NCBI RefSeq assembly: GCF_000833575.1
Contig: NZ_CP010827.1
Span: 186,001-250,000 of the forward strand
DNA length: 64,000 bases
Direction of reading: 5' to 3'
DNA from: Corynebacterium singulare
GTDB taxonomy: Bacteria > Actinomycetota > Actinomycetes > Mycobacteriales > Mycobacteriaceae
Positions within the stretch are counted from its first letter, which is position 1, and each line of letters opens with the position of its first letter. Below are positions 38,763-47,968 of the stretch, piece by piece. Both the position numbers and the translations under genes were made by a program. The notes below the pieces were generated by a model. That model did no database searches. It was given only the letters and a program-made list of their open reading frames with translations, and had not been told where the DNA came from.

Positions 38763-39584
38763 TTACGACATGGTGGGGCGGCGGAACGCAGCTGCGGCGG
38801 CTAGCAGCACTACGGTGAGTGCTACCATCCAGGCCACGAAAGCCCAGACTGCGGTGCCGGGCTGGCCGGTGGCAAGGATTTCGGCGCTTGGCGTGCCGTC
38901 GATGGCGGCGCCGGCGCGGGCGGCGAAGGTAAGCGGATTCCACCGGGCGATGGGTTGAACCACACCAGCGAATTGCTCCACGGGCACGAGGCCGCCGTTA
39001 AGTGCCATGGCCGCCATGATGATGGGGGCCGGGCCAATGGCGGCCTCCGGGGTGGCGCACATCGCGCCCACCATGGCCGATAGCGAGGCGGCCACCACCG
39101 CGCCGAAGATGATGACTAACAGCACCCAGCCAAACCCGGCCAGCGTGTGAATACGCAGGCCAGAAGCCACGGAAGCCAGCAGCACCGCGCAGCCGGAGAT
39201 AAGGCTGCGTAAGGAATCGAAACACCAGCGGCCGAAGATCTCCGGGCTGGTGCCGTAGCGCGTGGTCGCGATGCGGGTGGTGATACCGCGTTGGCGTTCC
39301 TTAATTATCTGCGCGGCGGCGGAGGTGCCATTCATCAGTTCGCTGGAAAGGATGAGCGCGATGGTAAGCGGTAACGCGTCGAGCGTGGCAGAGCCTTGCG
39401 AGGCCGCCATGAGGTCGCCAAACAGCCACCGCATGACCAGGAACATCAAAACGGGACCAGCCACGGTATTGGTAATTACCGCGCTATCGCGGCGGGCGGC
39501 GCGCAGGTGCCTTCCAAAATGCGTGGCGACAGTGGACAGCCAGGTGGTGTCGTGCGACACGGTGGCGGTGGTGTGGTTAGTCAT
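38763..39584 (-). CDS. ABC-2 type permease (DrrB-like), second subunit
   Basis: The 273-residue protein has six predicted helices and the ABC-2 signature area GMCATPEAAIGPAPIIMAAM / LNGGLVPVEQFAGVVQPIAR preceding the last helix. ATG 39584 has GGGGAGGA upstream and overlaps the end of the preceding permease gene by 8 bp. With the other permease and the ATPase it makes a heteromeric exporter. Its divergent position next to the metallophore operon suggests export of the product or an intermediate, which is inference. Confidence 0.85.
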   Translation of the reverse strand: MTNHTTATVSHDTTWLSTVATHFGRHLRAARRDSAVITNTVAGPVLMFLVMRWLFGDLMAASQGSATLDALPLTIALILSSELMNGTSAAAQIIKERQRGITTRIATTRYGTSPEIFGRWCFDSLRSLISGCAVLLASVASGLRIHTLAGFGWVLLVIIFGAVVAASLSAMVGAMCATPEAAIGPAPIIMAAMALNGGLVPVEQFAGVVQPIARWNPLTFAARAGAAIDGTPSAEILATGQPGTAVWAFVAWMVALTVVLLAAAAAFRRPTMS

Positions 39585-40338
39585 GTTTCCTCCCCTGGAA
39601 AGCGGTGATAAAGCCCCATACGCCAACGACGGTCATGGCGATGAGCCAGCACAGTGCTTCGACTCCGCGCGCCCCCAGGGCAGCGCCACCTAGTAGGTTG
39701 CGGGCGGTGTCCAAGATGGGAGATAGCGGTACGTGCCGGATGATGGGGCCAATGCCGCCGGGCAGCGCATCCGCAGGCACGAATGCGGTGGAGAACATCA
39801 CCATGACCAGCACGAGGTTTTGGAAGAGCAAGGACGCCGAGGTGGGCTTGGGGGCCAACAGGCAGGAGCCATCGATAAACGCGGAGAGGATGATGGTGAG
39901 GGCGGCGAAAAGGGCGATGGTAAGGATAATACGACCCGGTCCGGCAGCGTAGCGGGCACCGAGCAGGATCGTGGTGAGGACGACGATGCTGCACGACCAC
40001 GCGGCGCGGGTGAGATCTGCCAGCAGCCGGCCGACGACCGTGGCCCAGGCGGGCGTCCCGGTGGCGCGGATGCGGTCGTGGATGCCGTTTTCGGCGTCAC
40101 GCGTAATCGCCAAGGAGGAGCCCCCGGCGGCGAACACAATCGCCTGAATAACGCCGGCGGGCAGGAGGAAGGCGGCGTAATCGATGCCAAGTTCCGTCGA
40201 AGCCTTGGCGAAGGTGGCGTAAAAGATGACCATGAACAGGCTGGGTATTGCCACGGCGGAAACCATTACGGCCTTGTTGCGGACGGTGCGCAGGACATTG
40301 CGGTGCCACGAGGCAGCGACTGCTCCGAGCGCGTTCAC
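39577..40338 (-). CDS. ABC-2 type permease (DrrB-like), first subunit
   Basis: The 253-residue protein has six predicted helices and the DrrB pattern FVPADALPGGIGPIIRHVPLSPILDTARNLLGG near the C-terminus. GTG 40338 overlaps the ATPase stop (GTGA), so translation is coupled. It shares the fold with the following permease and probably pairs with it. Confidence 0.87.
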   Translation of the reverse strand: MNALGAVAASWHRNVLRTVRNKAVMVSAVAIPSLFMVIFYATFAKASTELGIDYAAFLLPAGVIQAIVFAAGGSSLAITRDAENGIHDRIRATGTPAWATVVGRLLADLTRAAWSCSIVVLTTILLGARYAAGPGRIILTIALFAALTIILSAFIDGSCLLAPKPTSASLLFQNLVLVMVMFSTAFVPADALPGGIGPIIRHVPLSPILDTARNLLGGAALGARGVEALCWLIAMTVVGVWGFITAFQGRKHD

Positions 40339-41399
40339 TGGGAGCCTCCACCGGTGTGGGGAGCCTGCTGCGCGATGTCGCCGGACCCGGCGATAGCGAA
40401 GTAGACATCGTCCAAGGAGGGCGGAACCAAGGAGACGTCCGCGACCGAGGTGTCGTCGCCATCCCACAAGGCCAGCGCCCGGACTAGGGTGCGGTGGCCA
40501 TCGGGCGCATCGACGCGCAATACGGTGTCCTCTTGGCGGCAGTCGATGCGGTGTTCTTGCAAGGTGTGGGTGAGGCGTGCGGCATCGTCCGGGCTAGACA
40601 TCGTGATGAGGCACACCGTGGTGCCATAGCGGTCCTTGAGCTCGGCGGGGGTGCCTTCGTCGAGCACCTTGCCTCCGGCGAGCACGGCGACGCGGTCTGC
40701 GAGCTGGTCAGCTTCTTCCAGGTATTGGGTAGTAAGCAGGATCGAGGTGCCGTCGGCCGCCAGCCCGCGGACGGTATCCCACACGGAGCTGCGCGCGGCG
40801 GGGTCGAGGCCCGTGGTCGGCTCGTCGAGGAACAGCAGCGCGGGCGGGATAGTGAGGGAGGCGGCGATATCTAACCGCCGGCGCATGCCGCCCGAGTATG
40901 CCGAAACCAGGCGGTCGGCGGCGCCAACCAGATCGAAGCGCTCAAGAAGTTCCGCGGCGCGGGCCTTCGCATCGCTAGCTTTAAGCCCTGCCAGGCGGCC
41001 AAAGAAGATGAGGTTTTCCTTGCCGGTAAGCTCCTCATCCACTGCGGCGTATTGCCCGGTCAGCGCGATGGAAGCGCGCACCTTGGAAGGATCCGTGGCT
41101 AAGTTGTGGCCATCGATGATGGCGGTTCCGCCCGTGGCGGGCAGCAGCGTGGAAAGGACATTGACCAAGGTTGTCTTGCCGGCACCATTGGCGCCTAGGA
41201 CGGCGAGGATGCCCCCGCGCGGAATGGCGAGGGTCACACCGCGCAGGATTTCCGTTCGCTTCTTGACTTTTCCCAGGCTACATCGCAGATCTTGAACATC
41301 AAGCACCAGGTCGCGGCCTTTTGCGTGGGCGCTGGTTGAGGGGACTGCGGTGGCGCTGGGGTCACCGCTAGCGGTTGCCGTGGTGGGGTTTTCTTTCAT
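40335..41399 (-). CDS. ABC transporter ATPase (DrrA-like)
   Basis: The 354-residue ATPase has Walker A LGANGAGKTTLVNVL (about 68-82), Q-loop ALTGQYAAVDEELTG, the signature YSGGMRRRLDIAASL and Walker B ALLFLDEPTTGLDP. A DrrA-type C-terminal extension follows (LVPPSLDDVYFAIAG). The family powers export of antibiotics, lipids and siderophores through ABC-2 permeases. It is the first gene of the exporter operon, divergent from the acetyltransferase-led operon, with a small palindrome 27-37 bp upstream of the start. Confidence 0.92.
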   Translation of the reverse strand: MKENPTTATASGDPSATAVPSTSAHAKGRDLVLDVQDLRCSLGKVKKRTEILRGVTLAIPRGGILAVLGANGAGKTTLVNVLSTLLPATGGTAIIDGHNLATDPSKVRASIALTGQYAAVDEELTGKENLIFFGRLAGLKASDAKARAAELLERFDLVGAADRLVSAYSGGMRRRLDIAASLTIPPALLFLDEPTTGLDPAARSSVWDTVRGLAADGTSILLTTQYLEEADQLADRVAVLAGGKVLDEGTPAELKDRYGTTVCLITMSSPDDAARLTHTLQEHRIDCRQEDTVLRVDAPDGHRTLVRALALWDGDDTSVADVSLVPPSLDDVYFAIAGSGDIAQQAPHTGGGSQ

Positions 41400-41425
41400 G
41401 ATTCATCCCTGGATATACGTCAACG

Positions 41426-41436
41426 GTCTATTAGAC
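41426..41436. promoter_or_regulatory. Small palindrome upstream of the exporter operon
   Basis: GTCTATTAGAC is an 11-bp palindrome around a central T, located 27-37 bp before the exporter ATG and overlapping a possible TCTAAT -10 on the minus strand. It may be an operator; no regulator gene is visible nearby. Confidence 0.35.
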
Positions 41437-41648
41437 GGCGCACCGATTCTCCTACCGCAGAAGGAAAACCGATTATTGCCCGCGAACGATGGATTGTGGT
41501 CCACGGAGCAAGCGCCTGGGGTAGTGCCAACTAATCCTTAGAAAATGATGTATGTCTAGCGGCACCGGGTCGTGCACAGCGCCCCGCAGGAGAGGGCTGC
41601 ACAGGTCGGCTGATCGGCGGCGACGCTGCAGGTTGCTGCAAAGTTGAG

Positions 41649-41703
41649 CATACCATAATTAGGCATGGCATGCTTGACAATTAAGTCGAAGGCCTGTAAG
41701 CTA
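41649..41703 (+). promoter_or_regulatory. Promoter with overlapping operator for the tailoring/uptake operon
   Basis: TTGACA (41675-41680), a 17-nt spacer and TAAGCT (41698-41703, preceded by TG) form a strong promoter. Directly before the -35 lies the imperfect inverted repeat GCATACCAT-N8-ATGGCATGC (41649-41674). An overlapping 19-bp stretch at 41660-41678, beginning TTAGGCATGGC, matches about 12 of 19 positions of the DtxR consensus. Repression by DtxR under iron is therefore possible but not certain. Confidence 0.55.
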
Positions 41704-41810
41704 CCAAGTGTGAGCTAAGAATCTGGGTATTCCGACTAGTCAGGGTCAAACCGCGTGGCTGACCGTAATTCGTATTGTGGCTCGCGCCTCTCAAGCACAA
41801 AGGAGTATCC

Positions 41811-42440
41811 ATGGATTCTCGAGAGCAAATCGAAGATAAGATTCTCTGCGGTCAGCCCTTCCGCCCTATTGAGGACCCGGATCTCTATTACGAGATGATG
41901 GAGGCGGCGGAGAAGTGTCACGATCTCAACCAGCTTCGTCCACTTCAAACAGCGGAGAAGCAGGCAGTGATGGCAGACCTGCTTGGTGAACTGGGGGAGC
42001 GCTTAATGGTTTTCCTGCCATTTCATGTCCAATATGGCTCGAAAATCAAGGTCGGAGATGGCGTGACCTTCAATCGAGGAACGACGGTACTTGATATGGC
42101 CCCGGTGACATTTGGCAATGAGGTCATGGTTGGTCCATGGTGTTCCTTCTTTGCTGGCAATCACGCCTTAGACCCCGTAGAGCGGCAATACATGGTGTGT
42201 ACCGGGGGTGCGATCACCATACAAGACCATGTGTGGCTTGGTGGCAATTGCACGGTAACTGCGGGTGTCACGATTGGGCATGGTGCAGTAATTGGTGCTG
42301 GCAGTGTTGTGACAAGAGATATTCCGCCCATGGTACTCGCAGCCGGTAATCCGTGCCGAGTCATTCGTGATATTGGCCCGGAAGATAAGCTCATGGGGGA
42401 GTCTTGGGTTCCTGAGTGGCCTAGTTGGATTACGGATTGA
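41811..42440 (+). CDS. Maltose/galactoside O-acetyltransferase-type enzyme
   Basis: The 209-residue protein has the N-terminal Mac domain (REQIEDKILCGQPFRPIEDP) and a left-handed beta-helix of hexapeptide repeats. The catalytic His motif is in FFAGNHALDPVERQ, followed by HVWLGGNCTVTAGVTIGHGAVIGAGSVVTRDIPP. The family acetylates sugar hydroxyls from acetyl-CoA. Next to a glycosyltransferase, it may acylate the sugar on the predicted metallophore, by inference. ATG 41811 has AAAGGAGT at 41798-41805. It is the first gene of the operon. Confidence 0.88.
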   Translation: MDSREQIEDKILCGQPFRPIEDPDLYYEMMEAAEKCHDLNQLRPLQTAEKQAVMADLLGELGERLMVFLPFHVQYGSKIKVGDGVTFNRGTTVLDMAPVTFGNEVMVGPWCSFFAGNHALDPVERQYMVCTGGAITIQDHVWLGGNCTVTAGVTIGHGAVIGAGSVVTRDIPPMVLAAGNPCRVIRDIGPEDKLMGESWVPEWPSWITD

Positions 42441-42447
42441 GACGGCT

Positions 42448-43665
42448 GTGAAAGTTCTCGCGGTCGTCCTGGGTTCTGAGGGTGATATGCTGCCATTTGC
42501 GCACCTTGGTGTCGCACTTCGAGATCGTGGCCACCAGTTTGTTTTGGCTGGGTTTAGCGAATTCGGCGGGAGTTTTCGTGCAAACGGGGTGGACTACATC
42601 GAGTTACCCGGTGATTACCGGGCGTTAATGAAGCGCCTTTTGGGCGATAGTAAAGGCATGATGGACACTGTCTTAGGTATCCGTGAGATGATATCTGACG
42701 CCCACGTTTTCGATGTGTTAGAGCATGCCATGGATGGCGTTGACGTGGTCATGTACACCCAATTCAGTGAAGTTGCTCGGTTGTTAGGGGCTGCACGCGG
42801 AGTCCCCAGCGTTCGGGTGCAGGTTTTCCCTACCGAACCCTGCCTCCGTTACAGCCTCGTGGATCCGCGAAAACTGGACGGCTCTGTCGGAGCTCTGGTC
42901 ACCCACTGGATGTCCAATACTCTGATGGCTTGGGCGATGCGCCCAGTGATAGCGGCATGGCGCCGTAGGTTGGGGCTGCGTCAGCGAGCGCTCTCCTCTC
43001 CACCAACCACGATCTACCAATTCAGTCCCGCGTTGAGTCCGCCGGCGCCGGAATGGAAAAACCACATTCACGTCACTGGCGAGTGGCTTGACCCGCACCA
43101 CAGTGAACTCGCCCTAGACCCAGCAGTCGAGGAGTTTGTGGCTGCCGGCTCGGCCCCGGTTCTGGCAAGCTTTGGGAGTATGGTCTCAGATCGCGTTTAT
43201 GACCTTCAACGATGGACTCGAGACGCGTGCATCGAGCATGGTCTGCGGGCGATAATCGTCGATCCCGATCATGAGCCTGGTGTGAGAGAAGGAATCCTCA
43301 CCGTCGCCCGGGTCCCGTTCGCGACTGTGCTTCCGTGGTGCCGTGCAGGCATCTGCCACGGCTCACTGGGCACCACCGGGGCGATCCTGCGCGCCGGCAA
43401 GCCGTGCCTTGCGGTTGCATTCGGTGGTGACCAACACTTCCATGCCAACGCAGTTTGTCGAAACGGTGCCGGGCCGAACTATATTGACGCCCAGCGAGGC
43501 GAACTGAGTGCCCAGTCCCTGGCCGCCGGAATTGCCGATTTGGTAAGTGGAGCATACGACTCCGCAGCCCGCAGGATGCCCGAGTTGCTTGCCACAGACC
43601 CGGGTACCGTCGCAGCAGTAGAAATCGTGCTTAATCAGTCCGACCTAGCGAAAGGCGAAAAATGA
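42448..43665 (+). CDS. GT1-family glycosyltransferase
   Basis: The 405-residue protein is a GT-B enzyme of the natural-product glycosyltransferase family. The N-terminal acceptor domain begins VKVLAVVLGSEGDMLPFAHL. The C-terminal donor domain has FATVLPWCRAGICHGSLGTT, GAILRAGKPCLAVAFGGDQH and FHANAVCRNGAG (HGxxGT and DQ motifs). Homologs glycosylate macrolides, sterols and, in IroB, the aromatic siderophore enterobactin. GTG 42448 lies 7 bp after the acetyltransferase stop and its stop overlaps the thioesterase ATG. Acceptor is unknown; context suggests the aryl-thiazoline product. Confidence 0.87.
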   Translation: MKVLAVVLGSEGDMLPFAHLGVALRDRGHQFVLAGFSEFGGSFRANGVDYIELPGDYRALMKRLLGDSKGMMDTVLGIREMISDAHVFDVLEHAMDGVDVVMYTQFSEVARLLGAARGVPSVRVQVFPTEPCLRYSLVDPRKLDGSVGALVTHWMSNTLMAWAMRPVIAAWRRRLGLRQRALSSPPTTIYQFSPALSPPAPEWKNHIHVTGEWLDPHHSELALDPAVEEFVAAGSAPVLASFGSMVSDRVYDLQRWTRDACIEHGLRAIIVDPDHEPGVREGILTVARVPFATVLPWCRAGICHGSLGTTGAILRAGKPCLAVAFGGDQHFHANAVCRNGAGPNYIDAQRGELSAQSLAAGIADLVSGAYDSAARRMPELLATDPGTVAAVEIVLNQSDLAKGEK

Positions 43666-44447
43666 CAGAAATCAGCTGCGAGGGAGTCTTTCCGTTTGTG
43701 GCCGGACATCGCACTGGAACCCTCTTGTTTTGCTTCCATCACGCAGGAGGCAGCGCTTCCGTCTATCGTGGATGGGTGGGGGTCAACCCAAGCATTGACG
43801 TGGTGCCGGTGGAGCTTCCCGGAAAGGCAACCCGTCGCCGAGAGAAATGGGTAAGCGACTTTGACAAGCTCGCCGATATGTGCGCAACCGAGATAGTAGA
43901 TCTGGCGGCGGGCGCGCCGATTGCGTTGTACGGCCACTCCATGGGGGCAGCGCTGGCCTACCAGGTTGCTGCCTGCCTGCAGCAGATGCATCGGCCCACT
44001 ATACCGGAAGCCGTGGTGGTGGCCGCACGGCAGGCGCCCGGAGAAACCGTGCCTGGGGAATACCACTCGTCAATGGGGTTCGGTGCGCTGCGCAGGGAGT
44101 TTGAGAAGGTAGGTGGCACACCACCTGAGATCCTTGCCAATGATGATGTGATGAAGCTGCTGCTCGCTGACATTCGTCGCGATTATGTGTTACACGAGGG
44201 CTTTCACCATGCAACCACGGTGCTTCGCTCTCCTGTGCTGGCATTGGCGGGGGATAGCGACCCAGCTGTCAGCCCAGAGATGCTTTCCCGGTGGGAAAAT
44301 TTTACCAGCGGTAGTTTTGAACTGAAGGTCCTGCCGGGTGGGCATTTCTTCCCGCTCGATACTGGAACCGAGTTCCTCGACCTGCTTGCCGGTTTTCTAG
44401 CGGGAATTACTGGGAACACTGCCTGGTTAGCGCGGAACAATGCGTGA
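43662..44447 (+). CDS. Type II thioesterase
   Basis: The 261-residue alpha/beta hydrolase has FCFHHAGGSASVYRGW, the nucleophile Ser93 in LYGHSMGAALAYQV, the Asp in ALAGDSDPAVSPEM and the His in LPGGHFFPLD. Type II thioesterases remove wrong acyl groups from NRPS carrier domains. The yersiniabactin cluster has one (YbtT). ATG 43662 overlaps the glycosyltransferase stop (ATGA). Confidence 0.93.
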   Translation: MTEISCEGVFPFVAGHRTGTLLFCFHHAGGSASVYRGWVGVNPSIDVVPVELPGKATRRREKWVSDFDKLADMCATEIVDLAAGAPIALYGHSMGAALAYQVAACLQQMHRPTIPEAVVVAARQAPGETVPGEYHSSMGFGALRREFEKVGGTPPEILANDDVMKLLLADIRRDYVLHEGFHHATTVLRSPVLALAGDSDPAVSPEMLSRWENFTSGSFELKVLPGGHFFPLDTGTEFLDLLAGFLAGITGNTAWLARNNA

Positions 44448-44474
44448 TTGTGACTGTTAAGTAAAGAGGCCCCG

Positions 44475-46241
44475 ATGACCGAACAAAAACCACCCATTAC
44501 ATTTAGGCAAATATCTCAACCTGCCCACCGGCAGATCACGGTGTCGCTGCTATTGGCGGTGCTGGCGGCGGTTTTGTCGCTGGTGCCGGTAATCGTGCTG
44601 GTTGAGCTGGTGCGCACCGTAATGCTGTCCTTCCAGGGAGAGCCGATAGATGCGTCAAAGCTGTGGCTGCTAGTCGCGGCGCTCATGGTGGCCACCGTCC
44701 TACATGGACAGGCAACCGTGAAGAGCCTCCAGGTAAGCCACCAGGCCGACGGCCTTTTGGGCGAGCACTTACGCCAGCAGCAGATTACCAAGCTGGGTAG
44801 GCTCCCGCTGTCTTGGTTTACGCGGACACCTTCGGGGACTGTGAAAACCTACATCGAAGACGACGTCACCAAGATCCACCAGCTCATCGCCCACGCGCCG
44901 CACGATTATTCGGCCGGTGTACTCGTACCGCTATTGAGCCTGGGATACATGTTCGTGGTGGACTGGCGGATAGGCCTGCTGGGCCTGGTACCACTGCTGT
45001 TGGCAGTGGCCACCATGCCGTTTATGATGCGCGAGTTTCAAGAAAAGGCGGAGAAATTTAAGTCCAGCCAGAAGCAGCTAGACGCCGCCGTCGTAGAGTT
45101 GGTGCGCGGCATCCCGGTTATCAAGGTGTTTGTTCCGGAAGGCTACGACGAGAGCATTTTCCTTAGTCGTTCCCGGAGTTTTGGTGGGTTCTATCGCGAG
45201 TGGTTGCACGCCACCGTACACCCCACCGCTTTGATGAAGATCTTCACCTCCACCGGGTTTGGCCTGCTGGTGGTAGCCGCGGCCAGCCCGTGGCTCATCA
45301 CGTCTGCGGGCGTACCAGTGGCCGATGTGCTGGCAGCGTTTTTGTTCATCAACAACATCGCCGCGCCTCTGCTTATGCTTTCGCGCACTAACATCATGTT
45401 TTCGGAGGCGAAGGCTGCCGCGGCGGATCTCACCGAGTTCTTCAACATCCCGGTATTGCCGCCCGCTGCTGGCGGCAGGGAGCCTGCAAACGCCGGAATT
45501 GAGTTGAAAGATTTAAGCTTCTCCTACGTGCCGGACACCCCGGTGCTTTCCGGCATTAACCAAAAACTTACCGCCGGCAGCATCACTGCGGTGGTGGGAC
45601 CTTCCGGCTCGGGGAAGTCCACGTTAGCCGCGCTCATCCCCCGGCTATTAGACCCCACGGAGGGGTCGGTGCGCATTGGTGGCGTCCCTAGTACTGATCT
45701 CCGATCTGACCAGCTCTACCGTAGGGTAGGGTTCGTCTTCCAGGACCCTTACCTTATGCGGATGAGCGTGCGGGATAACATTCGCCTCGCTCACCCGGAG
45801 GCCACCGACGCAGACGTGGTTCGCGCCGCCCGCGCCGCCCAGATTCATGAGCGCATTACCCATCTGCCGCGCGGCTACGACTCGGTGGTGGGAGAGGACG
45901 CGCAGCTTTCCGGTGGCGAGCAGCAGCGGCTGGCTATTGCCCGGTCCATCTTGCTCGACGCGCCGATCCTCGTGTTGGATGAGGCCACCGCTTTTGCGGA
46001 TCCGGACTCCGAGGCCGCGATCCAGCGGGCCATTACCGAGCTGGTGGCCGGGCGCACGCTAGTAGTTATCGCACACCGGCTCCACACGATCACCGGCGCT
46101 GACCGGATCCTCATGCTGGAAAACGGTGAGGTCACCGAAGCAGGCACTCACGAAGAGTTAGTGGCGGCAGGCAAGGGCTACGCCACGATGTGGGCACGCT
46201 ACCAAACCGCGCAGGCGGGCATCCAAGGGGAGGAAAAATAA
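44475..46241 (+). CDS. ABC transporter, membrane-ATPase fusion, YbtP-like
   Basis: The 588-residue protein fuses six exporter-fold helices (1-310) to an ATPase with GPSGSGKSTLAALIPRLLDP, signature LSGGEQQRLAIARS and Walker B PILVLDEATAFADPDS. With the next gene it makes a heterodimer. YbtP/YbtQ and IrtA/IrtB have this export-type fold but import metal-siderophore complexes. Placement in an NRPS metallophore cluster supports the same role. The stop overlaps the next ATG by one base (TAATG). Confidence 0.9.
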   Translation: MTEQKPPITFRQISQPAHRQITVSLLLAVLAAVLSLVPVIVLVELVRTVMLSFQGEPIDASKLWLLVAALMVATVLHGQATVKSLQVSHQADGLLGEHLRQQQITKLGRLPLSWFTRTPSGTVKTYIEDDVTKIHQLIAHAPHDYSAGVLVPLLSLGYMFVVDWRIGLLGLVPLLLAVATMPFMMREFQEKAEKFKSSQKQLDAAVVELVRGIPVIKVFVPEGYDESIFLSRSRSFGGFYREWLHATVHPTALMKIFTSTGFGLLVVAAASPWLITSAGVPVADVLAAFLFINNIAAPLLMLSRTNIMFSEAKAAAADLTEFFNIPVLPPAAGGREPANAGIELKDLSFSYVPDTPVLSGINQKLTAGSITAVVGPSGSGKSTLAALIPRLLDPTEGSVRIGGVPSTDLRSDQLYRRVGFVFQDPYLMRMSVRDNIRLAHPEATDADVVRAARAAQIHERITHLPRGYDSVVGEDAQLSGGEQQRLAIARSILLDAPILVLDEATAFADPDSEAAIQRAITELVAGRTLVVIAHRLHTITGADRILMLENGEVTEAGTHEELVAAGKGYATMWARYQTAQAGIQGEEK

Positions 46242-47965
46242 TGATCCGCACGCTCTATTCACTGGGCAGTCCGGCTGATCGTCGCCGTCTGGTGCTGGTC
46301 CTTACGCTAATTGGGATTTCCGCGGTGGCGTTGGCCATTGGCCTTATCCTCATTGCACTGTTTTTGGACACGCTGTTTAGCGAAGATCCCGCGCAGGCCG
46401 CAGCATGGTTGCCCTGGATCATTATCTCCGTCCTCGTCTACGCCGCCGCAGACTGGCCCACTGAGGTTATTGCCCAGGACCTGGGGCATGATTACGTGCT
46501 GCGCATCCACCGGCTTATCGCCGATCGCACGGCACAGCTACCCCTGGGCTATTTTGAAGAAGATCGCGCCGGCCAGATCGGTGTTGTAGCCACCAGCGGT
46601 GCGCTGTTTGCCGCTAACGCGCCGGCAATGATGCTGCGGCCCATGCTGCACGGTGCTGCCTCGGCCGGTTTGGCTTGCGTGTTTCTCATCGCCGTGGACT
46701 GGCGGCTGGGGCTGGTTACCGTTGCAGTGGCTGCCGTGGTGTGGTTCGCCTATAACCGCCTAATGCGGCAGTACCGCGTGGCAGAGCGCCAGAAGGGCGA
46801 GCGCAACGAGCACGGCGCCGCGGAGGTGCTGGAGTTCGCCCAGGTGCAGCCGGTGCTGCGCATGGCTGGGCCGGATTCGCTGGGGGAGCGCGCCGTGCGC
46901 GCCTCGATTCGAGAGCAGCTTAGCGCCCAGCAGCACACCCAGAAGACAGGTGAGATGATCATGGGTCGTCTGGCTTTAATCATCATGGTCGGTACCGTGG
47001 TCATTGATGCCCTGGCCACCGTGCTACTTCTCAACCACTGGCTAGAAGCAGGCACCTACATTGGCGTCATTGTGTTGGTGTTCATCCTGGCTCGCGTTGC
47101 TATGTCGGGCATACCCTACGGCGAGGGCTTGGAATCCGCGCGCAATACCTTAGATGAGATCCAAAAGATCCTCGATGCGCGGGTGTTGCCGGAGCCTGCG
47201 GTTCCGGCGGCGCCACGCGACTATGGCATCGAGTTCGATGGGGTGGGCTTTGGCTACGAACCCAACACCCCAGTGGTCCGCGACGTGAGTTTCCGCGTGG
47301 CGCCCGGAACTACTACTGCGTTGGTGGGTCCCAGCGGCTGCGGCAAGAGCACCTTGCTAAAACTTGCGGCACGCTTCTATGACGTTGACCAGGGGACCAT
47401 CCGTATCGGTGGTGTGGATATTCGCGATCTTGGCTCCCGGTCGGTGTTGGATTCGCTGGCTATGGTGTTCCAATACGTGTACCTCTTCGAGGACACACTG
47501 TATGAAAACATCCGCCTGGGCTGCCACAATGCAACGCGGGAGGAGGTGCTCCGCGCAGCGGAGTTGGCCGGTGTCACCGAGATTGCCCGGCAGCTGCCGC
47601 AGGGGTTTGACACCCTGATTAGCGAGGGCGGGCAGAATCTCTCCGGTGGTGAGCGTCAGCGTGTCTCCATCGCTCGTGCGCTACTGAAGGACGCGCGGAT
47701 CGTGCTGCTTGATGAGGCGACTAGCTCTCTAGACGTGCAGAATGAGCACCTTGTGATGCGCGGTATGAAAACGCTTTCTGCCGAGCGCACCATCGTCGTC
47801 ATTGCGCACCGGCTGCACACCATCCGCGACGCGGACCAGATTGTGATGATGAGTCCCTCCGGCACCGTGGAGTCTATCGGCAACCACGAGGAACTCATGG
47901 AGAGTTCCCCACGCTACCGCAGCTTCTGGGGTGAAAAGAGCGACGCCACCAGCTGGAAGCTGTAG
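46241..47965 (+). CDS. ABC transporter, membrane-ATPase fusion, YbtQ-like
   Basis: The 574-residue partner of the preceding gene has six helices (1-320) and an ATPase with GPSGCGKSTLLKLAARFYDV, signature LSGGERQRVSIARALLKD and Walker B IVLLDEATSSLDVQN. Both heads keep the catalytic Glu. ATG 46241 follows GGGGAGG. The stop lies only 3 bp from the convergent ECF ATPase stop, so the two operons' transcripts must run into each other or end within the genes. Confidence 0.9.
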   Translation: MIRTLYSLGSPADRRRLVLVLTLIGISAVALAIGLILIALFLDTLFSEDPAQAAAWLPWIIISVLVYAAADWPTEVIAQDLGHDYVLRIHRLIADRTAQLPLGYFEEDRAGQIGVVATSGALFAANAPAMMLRPMLHGAASAGLACVFLIAVDWRLGLVTVAVAAVVWFAYNRLMRQYRVAERQKGERNEHGAAEVLEFAQVQPVLRMAGPDSLGERAVRASIREQLSAQQHTQKTGEMIMGRLALIIMVGTVVIDALATVLLLNHWLEAGTYIGVIVLVFILARVAMSGIPYGEGLESARNTLDEIQKILDARVLPEPAVPAAPRDYGIEFDGVGFGYEPNTPVVRDVSFRVAPGTTTALVGPSGCGKSTLLKLAARFYDVDQGTIRIGGVDIRDLGSRSVLDSLAMVFQYVYLFEDTLYENIRLGCHNATREEVLRAAELAGVTEIARQLPQGFDTLISEGGQNLSGGERQRVSIARALLKDARIVLLDEATSSLDVQNEHLVMRGMKTLSAERTIVVIAHRLHTIRDADQIVMMSPSGTVESIGNHEELMESSPRYRSFWGEKSDATSWKL

Positions 47966-47968
47966 GGA

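Noticed and set aside
38248..38958. A 236-codon frame as an intact gene after IS110
   Set aside because: Its start lies in the IS110 end, the middle is a manA C-terminus, and the end is antisense to the exporter permease.
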